From NCBI GenBank assembly GCA_945862455.1, contig CAMAXU010000019.1, positions 1 to 33,884 on the forward strand: a DNA stretch of 33,884 nucleotides, read 5' to 3'. This document shows positions 15,586-24,396 of this stretch, in pieces; within the stretch, counting starts at the first letter, position 1; the number at the start of each line of letters is the position of its first letter. The position numbers and the translations under genes were made by a program. The notes under the pieces are model-generated. The model worked only from the letters and a program-made list of their open reading frames with translations. It made no database searches and was not told where the DNA came from. The stretch comes from Rickettsia typhi (GTDB lineage Bacteria; Pseudomonadota; Alphaproteobacteria; Rickettsiales; UBA1997).

Positions 15586-16821
15586 TTAAACCGCCACCAA
15601 CTTCTCAATCAATTTTGCGAACCAACTGCTTTTGCTTTCGAAGCCATCTTTAATTTTTTCTTTCATGTAAAGATTTTTCAAAAACATTAACATGCCAATT
15701 GAACAGGAATGCGTTGGGTTGAGAATTTCGGAAGGCATGGAATCTAATTTATTGGGATAACCAATTCTCACATTTTTCACAAAAACTTCAGAGGCTAATT
15801 TATCGATGCCAACAATTGAAGTTACGCCGCCGGTTAATACAATATTGCCGATCATATAAAGTGGCATTCCCGATTTTTCTAAAATGGTGCGCACCGATTC
15901 AAACATCTCTTCCAAACGCGATTGAATAATGTCGCGCAGCTCAACTCGAGTAATACGAATCATTTCTGAACCATCATTATCAAGGAATTTTAATTTAATC
16001 ATTTCGCGCTCTTCAATCGGGCTGATTAAAAGTGAGCTATTGAGATTTTTGATTTTCTCTGCGGCATCAATATTGATGTTTAAAATCGTGGAAATGTCTT
16101 TAGTAATGTGAAATCCACCGATTGGCGAATTACCAATATGGATTAATTTTCCTTCAGTAATTATAGCAAAAGAAGTTGAACTGCCGCCGATATCAATTAG
16201 CAAACTTCCTAAATTCATTTCATTATCCGAAAGGCAGGAAAGTGCTGAGGCGTGTGGCTCTACTATGTAATTATTAACCGACAATTGACATCTTCTTAAA
16301 CAATTTTCGATATTTTTAATAGTAGTTTGCGAAGTTGAAACAACGTGAAATTTGGCATAAAGTTTTTCACCGGACATATAGCGTGGATTCACAACTGGTG
16401 CTGAATCGTCAATACGATATTGTAGCGGAATTAAGTGAATAATTTCGCGGTTATTTTTTTTGAATTCTGCGCGCACTTTAGCTGCAAGCGCTGCGATGTC
16501 GGAAGTTTTAACAATATCTGATGCAATTTTAGTGCTAACTTCTTTTCTGGAAGAAACAACTTGGCTTCCTGAAATTCCGACTAAAAGGCGATCAATATTA
16601 AAACCCGCCATTCTTTCGGCTTCTGAAACAACATTGGTGATTGATTTTTGAGCGAGAGTCATGTCCGAAATCGCGCTCGCAGCGATGCCTTTTGATTCCT
16701 TGTGTCCGTAGCCTAAAATTTGCACATCGTCATTGGTAATTGATGCGATTATGCATACCAATTTTGATGAGCCCATGTCTAAACAGGCGGTTATTTTTCC
16801 TTTTTTTAAATTTTTCGACAT
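15586..16821 (-). CDS. ftsA: Cell division protein FtsA
   Basis: 411 residues, actin-like ATPase that tethers FtsZ to the membrane. The N-terminal phosphate-1 motif is TACLDMGSSKLVCIIASI. SHS2 and subdomain 1C follow, then phosphate-2 LLIDIGGSSTSFAII and the adenosine motif NIVLTGGVTSIVGIDKLA. The C-terminal end (GFESKSSWFAKLIEKLVAV) looks like the amphipathic membrane-targeting helix. It follows ddl-ftsQ in the usual dcw order, but there is a 121-base gap after ftsQ and ftsZ is not adjacent. An internal promoter at 16878-16905 is possible. Confidence 0.95.
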   Translation of the reverse strand: MSKNLKKGKITACLDMGSSKLVCIIASITNDDVQILGYGHKESKGIAASAISDMTLAQKSITNVVSEAERMAGFNIDRLLVGISGSQVVSSRKEVSTKIASDIVKTSDIAALAAKVRAEFKKNNREIIHLIPLQYRIDDSAPVVNPRYMSGEKLYAKFHVVSTSQTTIKNIENCLRRCQLSVNNYIVEPHASALSCLSDNEMNLGSLLIDIGGSSTSFAIITEGKLIHIGNSPIGGFHITKDISTILNINIDAAEKIKNLNSSLLISPIEEREMIKLKFLDNDGSEMIRITRVELRDIIQSRLEEMFESVRTILEKSGMPLYMIGNIVLTGGVTSIVGIDKLASEVFVKNVRIGYPNKLDSMPSEILNPTHSCSIGMLMFLKNLYMKEKIKDGFESKSSWFAKLIEKLVAV

Positions 16822-16877
16822 TTAGAAAAATTGGGAGTTTTTTAGTTAAATTTAGAGTTATGAATTGTTTGGAAGTG

Positions 16878-16905
16878 ATAATATATTCCATAATAGTCAG
16901 ACCAA
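16878..16905 (-). promoter_or_regulatory. Putative ftsA promoter
   Basis: On the minus strand TTGGTC (16905-16900) and TATTAT (16883-16878) are separated by 16 bases, in the 121-base gap between ftsQ and ftsA. The start codon is about 57 bases downstream. Confidence 0.35.
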
Positions 16906-16942
16906 TTACCTTCTAAAACCTTAATTCTTAATCTTAAATCTT

Positions 16943-17818
16943 TTATAACGACTTTAGCTCTTTAATCACCAAATCGTCATATTCTAAATAAGTTTTATCA
17001 GAAATTCGTAGATCAATATTTTTTAAACCAACAATCGATCCCGGCATATTATAAATTCTTATCAAACGCTGCCAAGCCTCGGAAATATTGTTTTCCGGCA
17101 GTTTAATTAACAAACCATTATCAAAACGAATATCCCATCTCCGACTTGAAACCCAAGTTGCCGAATAAACATTTGCACTCAAATTTGGATCAGAAGCAAA
17201 AATATTAAAAAGTGATTTGGCATGATTATTAGCGCCCTTCCCTGACAAAATAACCATATGCTGAAATTCTTCTCGATCTTCATAAGGAATTAAATTTCCT
17301 TCTTTGTCGGTTAAATATTTTGTGCCATCATTTTGCCAGATTGCGAAAGGTTCATATTCAGTAATCGAAATATTCAAGATGTTGGGCATGCTACGCGTTA
17401 TCACAACCTGATTTACCCACGATAATTCTGACTTGATGCGATCAATCAAGCTGCGAATTAAAGGTTGATAATCACTGGCCTTATCAAGGGTGATTTGTTT
17501 TTTAGCACTTTCTACAATTGCTAAAATTTCTTCTTTTTGAACATGCTTATTGCCTTCAATATTGATCTGGTTGAATTCGTGATTATCGAGATTGAGATAA
17601 TGGAAAAAATAAAAAGAAGATTTTTGGTAAATTTTTTCTAAATAAACTGGTTTAAAAAATTTGAGCATGGCGAATAAAAAAACCAGCACAACAAGCAGCA
17701 ATATCAAGCCTTTAAACAAAATTGGGAATAGAGTTTGATGAAAAAAACTCCTGATTTTGCGCGTGATTTGATTTGTGAGAAAAAAATCCCTGATTTTATC
17801 GCCGACTTGTTTTGCCAT
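16943..17818 (-). CDS. ftsQ: Cell division protein FtsQ
   Basis: 291 residues. It is bitopic: a basic cytoplasmic N terminus (to about 32), one membrane helix (about 34-52) and a periplasmic POTRA domain beginning near INIEGNKHVQKEEILAIVES. The FtsQ beta domain follows, with VNQVVITRSMPNILNISITE and WRFDIRFD-like ending segments (actual WDIRFDNGLLIKLPE). It recruits FtsB and FtsL to the divisome. It begins 4 bases after ddl, so the two are surely cotranscribed. Confidence 0.9.
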   Translation of the reverse strand: MAKQVGDKIRDFFLTNQITRKIRSFFHQTLFPILFKGLILLLVVLVFLFAMLKFFKPVYLEKIYQKSSFYFFHYLNLDNHEFNQINIEGNKHVQKEEILAIVESAKKQITLDKASDYQPLIRSLIDRIKSELSWVNQVVITRSMPNILNISITEYEPFAIWQNDGTKYLTDKEGNLIPYEDREEFQHMVILSGKGANNHAKSLFNIFASDPNLSANVYSATWVSSRRWDIRFDNGLLIKLPENNISEAWQRLIRIYNMPGSIVGLKNIDLRISDKTYLEYDDLVIKELKSL

Positions 17819-17822
17819 TTAA

Positions 17823-18746
17823 TTATCCAACTCGCGCAGTTTTAACTAAAAATTCTACAATTTCTTCAAAAGAAATTCCGACATGTTTAGCAATTTTTGG
17901 AACTAAAGAAGTTGCCGTAAAACCGGGATGAGTATTGATCTCAAGCAAGTAAAAGCGGTTATCGCCACCATTTTTATTATTTAAGATAAAATCAATTCTG
18001 CTGATGCCGCGACAACCAACAACACGGTGCGCTTTTTGCGCCAATTCTAAAACTTCGGCATATTTTTCAGCGTCAACTTCAGCTGGCATAATGTAATCGG
18101 TCATGCCTGCGGTGTATTTACATTTATAGTCGTAAAATAATCCGTGCGGGCGAACTTCGATTGCGCCGAGAGCTTTTCCATCCATGATCGCAACTTGAAT
18201 TTCTTGTCCGGCAATATATTTTTCTAAAATAATTTCATCGCCATATTTCCATTCATAAGCAGAAAAATTAAACTTTGCATTTTGTAAAATTACTTCAACT
18301 CCAACACTTGATCCTTCGTTAATTGGCTTGATTACAAAGGGTTTACCAACTTTTTCTATTTTTTCATGATTTTCTTTATCTTCGCCTTTTTTGAGAATTT
18401 CGTAAATCGGAGATTCAACGCCAACTGTTTGGCAAATTTTGCGAGTAATGATTTTGTCCATACAAAGTGCTGACGCAATAATTCCGCTGTGAGTGTAAGG
18501 AATTTTTAAAATATCGCAAACGCCTTGAATGCGACCATCTTCGCCATAAGTTCCGTGAAGAGCGTTGAAAATAATATCAGGTTTTACTGTTTTTATTTGT
18601 TCAAAGATTTCGCGAGAAAAATCGATTTTGCTAGCTTTATAACCGAGTTTGATAAGCGCTTCATAAACTGCTTCACCAGAGCGCAGAGAGACTTCACGTT
18701 CAGAATTCCATCCTCCTAAAAGAACGGCAATATGCTGGTTTTTCAT
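17823..18746 (-). CDS. ddl: D-alanine--D-alanine ligase
   Basis: 307 residues, an ATP-grasp enzyme that joins two D-Ala for the peptidoglycan stem peptide. The N-terminal motif AVLLGGWNSEREVSLRSG, the middle NALHGTYGEDGRIQG, the substrate-loop region KPINEGSSVGVE and the C-terminal metal-binding EINTHPGFTATSLVPKIA are all present. Cytosolic. First of the ddl-ftsQ-ftsA series, 29 bases downstream of the DUF2610 gene. Its presence indicates peptidoglycan synthesis, which some intracellular Rickettsiales have lost. Confidence 0.95.
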   Translation of the reverse strand: MKNQHIAVLLGGWNSEREVSLRSGEAVYEALIKLGYKASKIDFSREIFEQIKTVKPDIIFNALHGTYGEDGRIQGVCDILKIPYTHSGIIASALCMDKIITRKICQTVGVESPIYEILKKGEDKENHEKIEKVGKPFVIKPINEGSSVGVEVILQNAKFNFSAYEWKYGDEIILEKYIAGQEIQVAIMDGKALGAIEVRPHGLFYDYKCKYTAGMTDYIMPAEVDAEKYAEVLELAQKAHRVVGCRGISRIDFILNNKNGGDNRFYLLEINTHPGFTATSLVPKIAKHVGISFEEIVEFLVKTARVG

Positions 18747-18775
18747 TATTTTGTATATTTAGTTTTAGTAAAATT

Positions 18776-19084
18776 TTATTTTTTATCCTTCTTCGCCAGC
18801 GCCTCAGCCTGCTTTGCATCATCTTTTAACTTTCCGCCCGATTTTAATTCTTCAATTACATAGGCGCAAAGATCTTCAAAAGGCACACGGGTTTTTTCAG
18901 AAATTTCTGCCAATTTTGCAAAAGAATCCATGATCTCCGGCGGAATTGTGCCACCACGATTTTGGGACAACCAACGACTTTGAAAATTGAGTGGATGAGT
19001 TCCAATCATAGGATTTCCAACATATAAAGTTACGGGCGCTTTTTGACCACCGAAATCACAAGTTGTTGTAAATTTTTTAACCAT
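18776..19084 (-). CDS. DUF2610-family protein
   Basis: 102 residues, soluble, no signal peptide. The sequence FTTTCDFGGQKAPVTLYVGN, then HPLNFQSRWLSQNRGGTIPP and EDLCAYVIEEL, matches a small conserved protein I associate with Rickettsiales (DUF2610); its function is unknown. The C-terminal tail is Lys-rich and disordered. It lies between cysQ and ddl with gaps of 14 and 29 bases. It is a useful lineage marker. Confidence 0.75.
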   Translation of the reverse strand: MVKKFTTTCDFGGQKAPVTLYVGNPMIGTHPLNFQSRWLSQNRGGTIPPEIMDSFAKLAEISEKTRVPFEDLCAYVIEELKSGGKLKDDAKQAEALAKKDKK

Positions 19085-19098
19085 GATGGGAATTGAAA

Positions 19099-19983
19099 TT
19101 AAAAATTTTGATTTGCGATAGACTCATTATCAATGAAAGCAACGAAGGCATTATTGGAAAAATCTGGCTTTTTATATTCCAAATTTCCCTCAATTACGAT
19201 TTCGTTTTGATTAGAAAATAAATTTTTTACTTTTCCACCCATAAGTTCAACAAGCGCCTGACCAGCAGCTGTATCCCATTCCATCGAAGGGCGGAAATGC
19301 AAATAAAGATCGACGTCTTTCTCTAATAAACGGAAAAATTTTACGGCAGAAGAAAGTTTTTCTACATTAAAATTTTCCGTGAAATTTGGATGGACTTTAG
19401 AGATGTAAAATTTGATATCTGAATCTTTGGTACGAGAGCTGGTAACGATGCGAAGCGTTTTAAATCCTGAAGTAAATTCAGGATGATGATTTGGAAAGGC
19501 AGATTTCAAACAAAATACGTTATCCTGAACTTGTTTTAGAATCTGTTTTTTTTCACTTTTATCCCACAAAATAATTCGATCTTCTTCATCGCAAAAAATC
19601 ATTTTACCATTTTCAAAAAGTGGAGCGTAAATTAGTCCGAAAACCGCTTTTTTATTTTGCACCAAAGCAATATTCACGGCAAATTCTACGCTTCCCGAAA
19701 CAAAGCTGGACGTACCATCAATCGGATCAATCAGAAAAAAAATATCGTCATCAATTTGACGTAAATCACCTTCTTCACAAATAATTGGAATTTGCGGAAA
19801 TTCTGCGCCCAATTTTTTGCGCAAAAACTTACTCACCGCAATATCGGCAGTTGTAACTTGGGAATTATCAGTTTTTCTTTGGGTGAAAAAATCTTTACTC
19901 AAAAAAGCCTGCGTCGCAATTTCACCAGCTTCAATTGCAAAAGCTAAAATCCTCTCAATTTCCTGAGCTTTAAAAAATGACAT
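19099..19983 (-). CDS. cysQ: CysQ-like 3'(2'),5'-bisphosphate nucleotidase with an internal insertion
   Basis: 294 residues; the family is usually about 250-270. It is a Li-sensitive, Mg-dependent phosphatase that clears adenosine 3',5'-bisphosphate. Motifs: PIICEEGD, the metal-binding FLIDPIDGTSSFVSGSVEFA, and MEWDTAAGQALVELMGG near the C terminus. About 30 residues (roughly 150-180, around ILKQVQDN and NHHPEFTSGFKTL) are extra and are encoded by a palindromic element, so the fold core should be intact. The start codon overlaps the ClC stop by 1 base. Inositol monophosphatase relatives are an alternative, but the motifs favour CysQ. Confidence 0.85.
   Translation of the reverse strand: MSFFKAQEIERILAFAIEAGEIATQAFLSKDFFTQRKTDNSQVTTADIAVSKFLRKKLGAEFPQIPIICEEGDLRQIDDDIFFLIDPIDGTSSFVSGSVEFAVNIALVQNKKAVFGLIYAPLFENGKMIFCDEEDRIILWDKSEKKQILKQVQDNVFCLKSAFPNHHPEFTSGFKTLRIVTSSRTKDSDIKFYISKVHPNFTENFNVEKLSSAVKFFRLLEKDVDLYLHFRPSMEWDTAAGQALVELMGGKVKNLFSNQNEIVIEGNLEYKKPDFSNNAFVAFIDNESIANQNF
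19460..19550 (-). repeat. Palindromic element inserted in frame within cysQ
   Basis: ATCCTGAA (19464-19471) pairs perfectly with TTCAGGAT (19477-19484). A second, decayed copy of the same hairpin (ATCCTGAA with TTTAGAAT) lies at about 19522-19543. The translated stretch ILKQVQDN...HPEFTSGF is the kind of peptide such elements encode when read through. The boundaries are approximate. Confidence 0.65.
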
Positions 19984-21233
19984 TATTCAACAAATTTATC
20001 GGTTAATTTTGACACTACAAAAGAAATGAGTGAAGAAAAAATAAGAAAAGGAAATGCCATTAAAGATTGATCCGTTGTTTCTAAAATAACCATCGCAGCC
20101 GCAAATGGCACTGATAAAATCGGACTTAAAAAAGCAGCCATTCCACCGAGAATAAAAATTTTAGCATCCAAAGTATTGGCAACTAAACTCACTGCAGACC
20201 CAATGTTGGCGCCAATTGCAACTGCTGGCGCAACTAATCCGCCGGCAGAACCAGAAGCGAAAGTTAAAATTGTATTAGCCAATCTGCCGAAAACTTCTTT
20301 ATTACCGATTACAGGCTCTATGTTAGAAAGAATATCTTGCGCTGTTTTTATGCCACCACTAAACGAATAAACTCCGGCATAAATACTTACTATAGAAACC
20401 CCAAAGCCCGTCATTATTGGAACTAAGTGCCATAAATTACTTTTGATCTCGGCAAATTTTTTATAAAATAAAATCGCAATTTTCTTTAATAAAAATGCTG
20501 TGATTCCACAAATCATTGCTACCAAAGCCACCATTACCAATTGAAAGCTTAATTCAAAGTTAATCGGATAAGTTGCAAAAAGCGGATCGGTTTTGCGCAA
20601 TATCACAATCGCTACAAAAAGCGCTGCCGCAGACCAGCATATATTACTGATAAAATTATGTCGTGATTTTGCGATTAATAATCTTTCAACGACATAAATA
20701 AAACCGGCAATTGGAGCATTAAAAGCAATTGCCAAGCCGCTTGCGCTTCCAGCATAAATCCAAGCTTCAAGAGTGATTGCTGGAATTATTGATTTTAATT
20801 TACTGGCAATAACTGCAAAAATACTGACTGACATATGAACCGCTGGAGCCTCACGCCCTAGAGCTCCGCCGCCATAAGTTGAAACTAAAGAGCTGATACA
20901 ATTTACGATCACAATTTTTAAATTTAAAAATGTTGAAATTTTTTCAAACGAATTGGGATCTTTTTCTAAAGTTATGAGGGCAGATTTAACATGATCCAGA
21001 CTGCTTCCAGCTGCATTTTGAGCAAATTTGCGACAAATAAAAGCTGAAATCCAAAACATTATTGGCGTCATAAAAAATGCCAATAACGGATTTTCTATTA
21101 AGCGATCTTTGGCAATAATTCCAAGATCATAAAAAAAATCGCAATAATTAAGGATAAAAATTGAGACAATAGTTCCAGTAAAAGCTAGACAAAAAAATGC
21201 GACTATTTTTGAAGATGATCCTTTAACTAACAC
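19983..21233 (-). CDS. ClC-family chloride channel or transporter
   Basis: 416 residues, about ten membrane helices. ClC selectivity-filter signatures are visible: GGGALGREAPAVHMSVSI (the gating Glu is kept; GREAP in place of GREGP), GSASGLAIAFNAPIAGFIYV, and GSAGGLVAPAVAIGANIGS, equivalent to the GGLFAP region. No C-terminal CBS domains. The gating Glu suggests chloride/proton exchange over a pure channel, by inference. It abuts the gamma-carbonic anhydrase gene (no gap) and overlaps cysQ by 1 base. A carbonic anhydrase beside a chloride/proton transporter could share a role in pH balance. Confidence 0.9.
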   Translation of the reverse strand: MLVKGSSSKIVAFFCLAFTGTIVSIFILNYCDFFYDLGIIAKDRLIENPLLAFFMTPIMFWISAFICRKFAQNAAGSSLDHVKSALITLEKDPNSFEKISTFLNLKIVIVNCISSLVSTYGGGALGREAPAVHMSVSIFAVIASKLKSIIPAITLEAWIYAGSASGLAIAFNAPIAGFIYVVERLLIAKSRHNFISNICWSAAALFVAIVILRKTDPLFATYPINFELSFQLVMVALVAMICGITAFLLKKIAILFYKKFAEIKSNLWHLVPIMTGFGVSIVSIYAGVYSFSGGIKTAQDILSNIEPVIGNKEVFGRLANTILTFASGSAGGLVAPAVAIGANIGSAVSLVANTLDAKIFILGGMAAFLSPILSVPFAAAMVILETTDQSLMAFPFLIFSSLISFVVSKLTDKFVE

Positions 21234-21785
21234 TTATTTAACTCCATATTTATATTCTCTAGCCAATTCAGCGTAATTATCGGCTGAAATTTTAATGTAA
21301 TCTTTTTCTGTTTGCGTCATATCACGAAAATATTTCGCCGGATTTCCGGCCCAGATTTGACCACTTTTTATTACTTTTTTGGGAGTTAAAACTCCTCCCG
21401 CCGCAAGCATGCCATATTCTTCTATATGAGCTTGATCCATAACAATTGAACCCATTCCAATGAAAGAATTATCACTAATTATGCAAGCATGAACTATAGC
21501 ATTGTGACCAATTGTAACGCCGTTTCCGATGATTACCGGAGCACCTTCAGCACCAGTTTTATTTTGAGCATGATGTGGACGAGTGCCATGAAGAACGCAA
21601 TTATCTTGGATATTAGTATTATCACCAATAATGATTTTTGTAACGTCACCGCGCAAAACACAGCCATACCAAATTCCAGAGTTTTTACCGATTGTTGTAG
21701 CACCAGAAATTATCGCGCTGTGAGCAACAAATGCTGTTGAATCAATGTTTGGAAGGATGTTTCGGTAGGGTAAAATGTTTTTCAT
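21234..21785 (-). CDS. Gamma-class carbonic anhydrase family protein
   Basis: 183 residues, left-handed beta-helix with hexapeptide repeats (for example IIIGDNTNIQDNCVLHGTRP). The three zinc-binding His fit HGTRPHH, GHNAIVHA and the neighbouring His. The C-terminal helix is GQIWAGNPAKYFRDMTQTEK, as in YrdA/CaiE-type proteins. Many family members have been recovered as zinc proteins with weak or no carbonic anhydrase activity, so activity is not assured. It is followed with no gap by the ClC gene. Confidence 0.9.
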   Translation of the reverse strand: MKNILPYRNILPNIDSTAFVAHSAIISGATTIGKNSGIWYGCVLRGDVTKIIIGDNTNIQDNCVLHGTRPHHAQNKTGAEGAPVIIGNGVTIGHNAIVHACIISDNSFIGMGSIVMDQAHIEEYGMLAAGGVLTPKKVIKSGQIWAGNPAKYFRDMTQTEKDYIKISADNYAELAREYKYGVK

Positions 21786-21869
21786 AAATATTTTTATTAC
21801 AAATTAAATGGTAAGTTTTGCACAAGATCAGATAGATTCTCAAACAAGATACCGAATTCTTAAAACAAA

Positions 21870-21946
21870 CAAATCTATTGCGGATGCTCCGATTTACTCG
21901 GCGCGCAACAATTCAAATAAAACTAAATTCAAACTAAGTTGAGTTT
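21870..21946 (+). repeat. Dispersed palindromic repeat, copy C
   Basis: It has the same order of blocks as copy B: ATTGCGGATGC, CCGATTTACTCGG (small hairpin), CAATTCAAAT, and AAATTCAAAC/AGTTGAGTTT (21925-21946, imperfect). It occupies the gap between dgt and the carbonic anhydrase gene and overlaps the dgt stop codon at 21945-21947. The rest of the gap (21786-21869) shows nothing recognisable. Confidence 0.75.
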
Positions 21947-23102
21947 AAACTAATTCCTCAAATTCTTTAATTGCATAACGATCAGTCATTCCAGCGATAT
22001 AATCCGAAACCAAAATCGCTAAAATTTTTTCATTATTTATTTTCACCGCTTCCAACGCACGCTCATCTGGCAAACAAGTTGGGCTTTCCATATAAAAATC
22101 AAATAAACCGCTAACAATTTTTTTAGCATTCGCCGTCATACGGTTTACAGTTGAATGGCGATACATATTTTGCATCAAAAATTTCTTCAAAGCTTGATGC
22201 GTTCTTTCCATTTCTGGCGAAAAATGGACTAAAAACTTTTTGGCATTGCGCACATCTTTTTCACTGTGAATATTATTTTCAGCAAGATTTTTTTGTGTCG
22301 TATCAATTACATCCATAACCATCGCTAAAGTTAGGTGTTTCTTGGCTTCGCCAACCAAAAGTTCTCTTTTTATATCGGGATATTTTGTCAGAATATCTTG
22401 ATAAATTTTACCAAGTAACGGCAAAGTAAAAAGCTCTTCGACCTTGAATAGATCTGCGCGCAAGCCATCTTCAATATCATGATTATTATAAGCAATATCA
22501 TCGGAAATTGCCGAAATTTGTGATTCAATCGAGGGAAAATGTTTTAAATCCAAATCATGCTTTTCATTATATTCGCGAATATAGGCATGAACCTTTGATT
22601 CATCTGCGATCGGACCATTATGTTTAACAACACCTTCCAACATTTCCCAAGAAAGATTTAAACCTTCAAATTCAATGAAACGCGTTTCCAATTTTGTGAT
22701 AATTTTTAACGTGTGAGCGTTGTGAGAAAAGCCACCAAATTCCTGCATTTTTTCATTCAAAGCATCTTCGCCAGCGTGACCAAAAGGCGTGTGACCTAAA
22801 TCATGAGCGAGAGAAACTATTTCGGCTAAATCTTTATTAGCTTTTAGAGCGCCTGCAATCCAGCGCGCGATTTGCGCAACTTCAAGTGAATGAGTTAAGC
22901 GAGTGCGATAATGATCACCTTCGTGATTGACAAAAACTTGTGTTTTATATTGAAGCCGGCGGAAAGCTGAAGCGTTGATAATACGGTCGCGATCGCGACC
23001 AAAAACAGAGCGATATTTTGAATCATCATAGCTTTCTTGATAAAGGCGGCCGCGCGATTTAGTTTCATCAACAGCGAAAGATGCGAGTTCAAAATTTATC
23101 AT
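21945..23102 (-). CDS. dgt: Deoxyguanosinetriphosphate triphosphohydrolase-like protein
   Basis: 385 residues, a typical length for the short dGTPase group. The HD-domain metal ligands are visible: His71 in TRLTHSLEVAQIAR and His100-Asp101 in SLAHDLGHTPFGHAGEDAL. AFRRLQYKTQVFVNHEGDHY and the downstream DDIAYNNHDIEDGL also fit. It splits dGTP (and often other dNTPs) into nucleoside and triphosphate. The start codon overlaps the stop of a small membrane protein (ATGA), so translation is likely coupled. The last codons lie in repeat copy C. Confidence 0.92.
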   Translation of the reverse strand: MINFELASFAVDETKSRGRLYQESYDDSKYRSVFGRDRDRIINASAFRRLQYKTQVFVNHEGDHYRTRLTHSLEVAQIARWIAGALKANKDLAEIVSLAHDLGHTPFGHAGEDALNEKMQEFGGFSHNAHTLKIITKLETRFIEFEGLNLSWEMLEGVVKHNGPIADESKVHAYIREYNEKHDLDLKHFPSIESQISAISDDIAYNNHDIEDGLRADLFKVEELFTLPLLGKIYQDILTKYPDIKRELLVGEAKKHLTLAMVMDVIDTTQKNLAENNIHSEKDVRNAKKFLVHFSPEMERTHQALKKFLMQNMYRHSTVNRMTANAKKIVSGLFDFYMESPTCLPDERALEAVKINNEKILAILVSDYIAGMTDRYAIKEFEELV

Positions 23103-23257
23103 TTTAGAAACTTGATTAAAGTTAAAATTATAAAAATTACTCCCAAAGTTAGAAGTACGATGAACATCGCGATAGTAGTTGCTTTAGCCATGATAAAAGA
23201 TTTATCAGGGATTTCGGCGGCAATTTTTTCTGGCGATTTTTCTTCAGCTTCATTCAT
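23099..23257 (-). CDS. Small membrane protein, 52 residues
   Basis: A frame from ATG 23257 to TGA 23099-23101 encodes MNEAEEKSPEKIAAEIPDKS, then a single membrane helix (about 28-48, TIAMFIVLLTLGVIFIILTL) and a short basic end. Support comes from position: it begins 3 bases after the DUF900 hydrolase stop, and its stop overlaps the dgt start as ATGA. The acidic N terminus is probably cytoplasmic. I recognise no family. It is too short for ordinary gene calling, so it is easily missed. Confidence 0.6.
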   Translation of the reverse strand: MNEAEEKSPEKIAAEIPDKSFIMAKATTIAMFIVLLTLGVIFIILTLIKFLK

Positions 23258-23260
23258 TGC

Positions 23261-24349
23261 TTAATTCCGTAAAAAATATTTTTCCATACTATTAGGCTCG
23301 CTTTTAACAATGAATAATCTCTTTTCCGCCTCAATGCCAATCAGTGTTTGAAACACGTCATTTAAAATCGGACGCGAAGAATAATATCCATGTCCCAAAC
23401 CTAAGGCTGGATCATCGACCAAACTCACGTTAATAGTATCGAAATCATCAGAAAAAATACAGGCGCCTAGTCTTTCGTTTTTATTGAAAGTTTTTGAAGC
23501 AATCATCGCTTTGTCATTGCTTGAACAATAAAGGGTTATGTGATTGCTGATTTTATTAATATTTTTGGCAAAAGTTTTAAATTCTGTCGCATCAAAATCG
23601 GGCGCATTTAAAATTAATTGCTTGATGTAAATTCGTGATTCTGCTTCACCTAATTGTTTCAAGGCCGGAATTACAACTTGATGTCCCATTGAATGAACTA
23701 CTAAATTAATTTTTATATTATTATCCGCCAAATCACTCATGAAATTTTTGAAAAGCCCAATTGAATTTTTGGCGTTAGATAAATTATTTTCATAAGTTCG
23801 ATTCAGCATTTTTTCTTCGAAAAAACCTTCTCCCGAACCAGCTGGCCAAGTAAATAAAACTATCGGACCTTGATATTTTAAATCGTAAGCAATTTGCGAC
23901 GCCCGCAAAACCGCTTCCTGATATTTTACATTAAAACCATGCACAAAAACCAAAGGCGTGCGTTTAGATGATTTTAAAACATTAATTAAATCAGATTCTT
24001 GCAAAGATTTGGCTTCCAAAATTTTAAAATATTCATGCGAAGATTGACGACCATCTTTGGAAAGCGAAATTTGTCCGATAGCATGATTTTTGGGAACGCT
24101 GATTTGGCAAAGTCCAAATTTTAATTTGCTTTCGTTGACCACGCCGAATTGATCTTCGCTACAAGCAAAACTGCTATTTTTAGATTTACGGTTTGTAACA
24201 ACCAAAACATCGACGGTTTTGGTTTGGTTGAAACCATCTTGAAAATATCCACTCCAAGCTTGCTTTAAAATGGCTTGCGTTTTTTCTTCCGAAGTGGCGC
24301 AGGAAGTTAGAAGTAAAAGAGTTAGAACAGTTGCGTAGATTTTTTTCAT
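23261..24349 (-). CDS. Alpha/beta-hydrolase lipoprotein (DUF900 family)
   Basis: 362 residues. A signal peptide with lipobox LLLLTSC (Cys17) predicts a lipid-anchored envelope protein. The hydrolase core has PLVFVHGFNVKYQEAVLRAS (oxyanion region), the nucleophile Ser in LVVHSMGHQVVIPAL, an acidic residue in NAPDFDATEF and a His in GLGHGYYSS. This pattern is that of DUF900 hydrolases; the substrate is unknown. It lies 47 bases after kbl and directly before the small membrane protein. Confidence 0.85.
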   Translation of the reverse strand: MKKIYATVLTLLLLTSCATSEEKTQAILKQAWSGYFQDGFNQTKTVDVLVVTNRKSKNSSFACSEDQFGVVNESKLKFGLCQISVPKNHAIGQISLSKDGRQSSHEYFKILEAKSLQESDLINVLKSSKRTPLVFVHGFNVKYQEAVLRASQIAYDLKYQGPIVLFTWPAGSGEGFFEEKMLNRTYENNLSNAKNSIGLFKNFMSDLADNNIKINLVVHSMGHQVVIPALKQLGEAESRIYIKQLILNAPDFDATEFKTFAKNINKISNHITLYCSSNDKAMIASKTFNKNERLGACIFSDDFDTINVSLVDDPALGLGHGYYSSRPILNDVFQTLIGIEAEKRLFIVKSEPNSMEKYFLRN

Positions 24350-24396
24350 TATTTTCTTACTTAATTAAGTTCTTATTTTGGTTTTTTTACAGTTCG

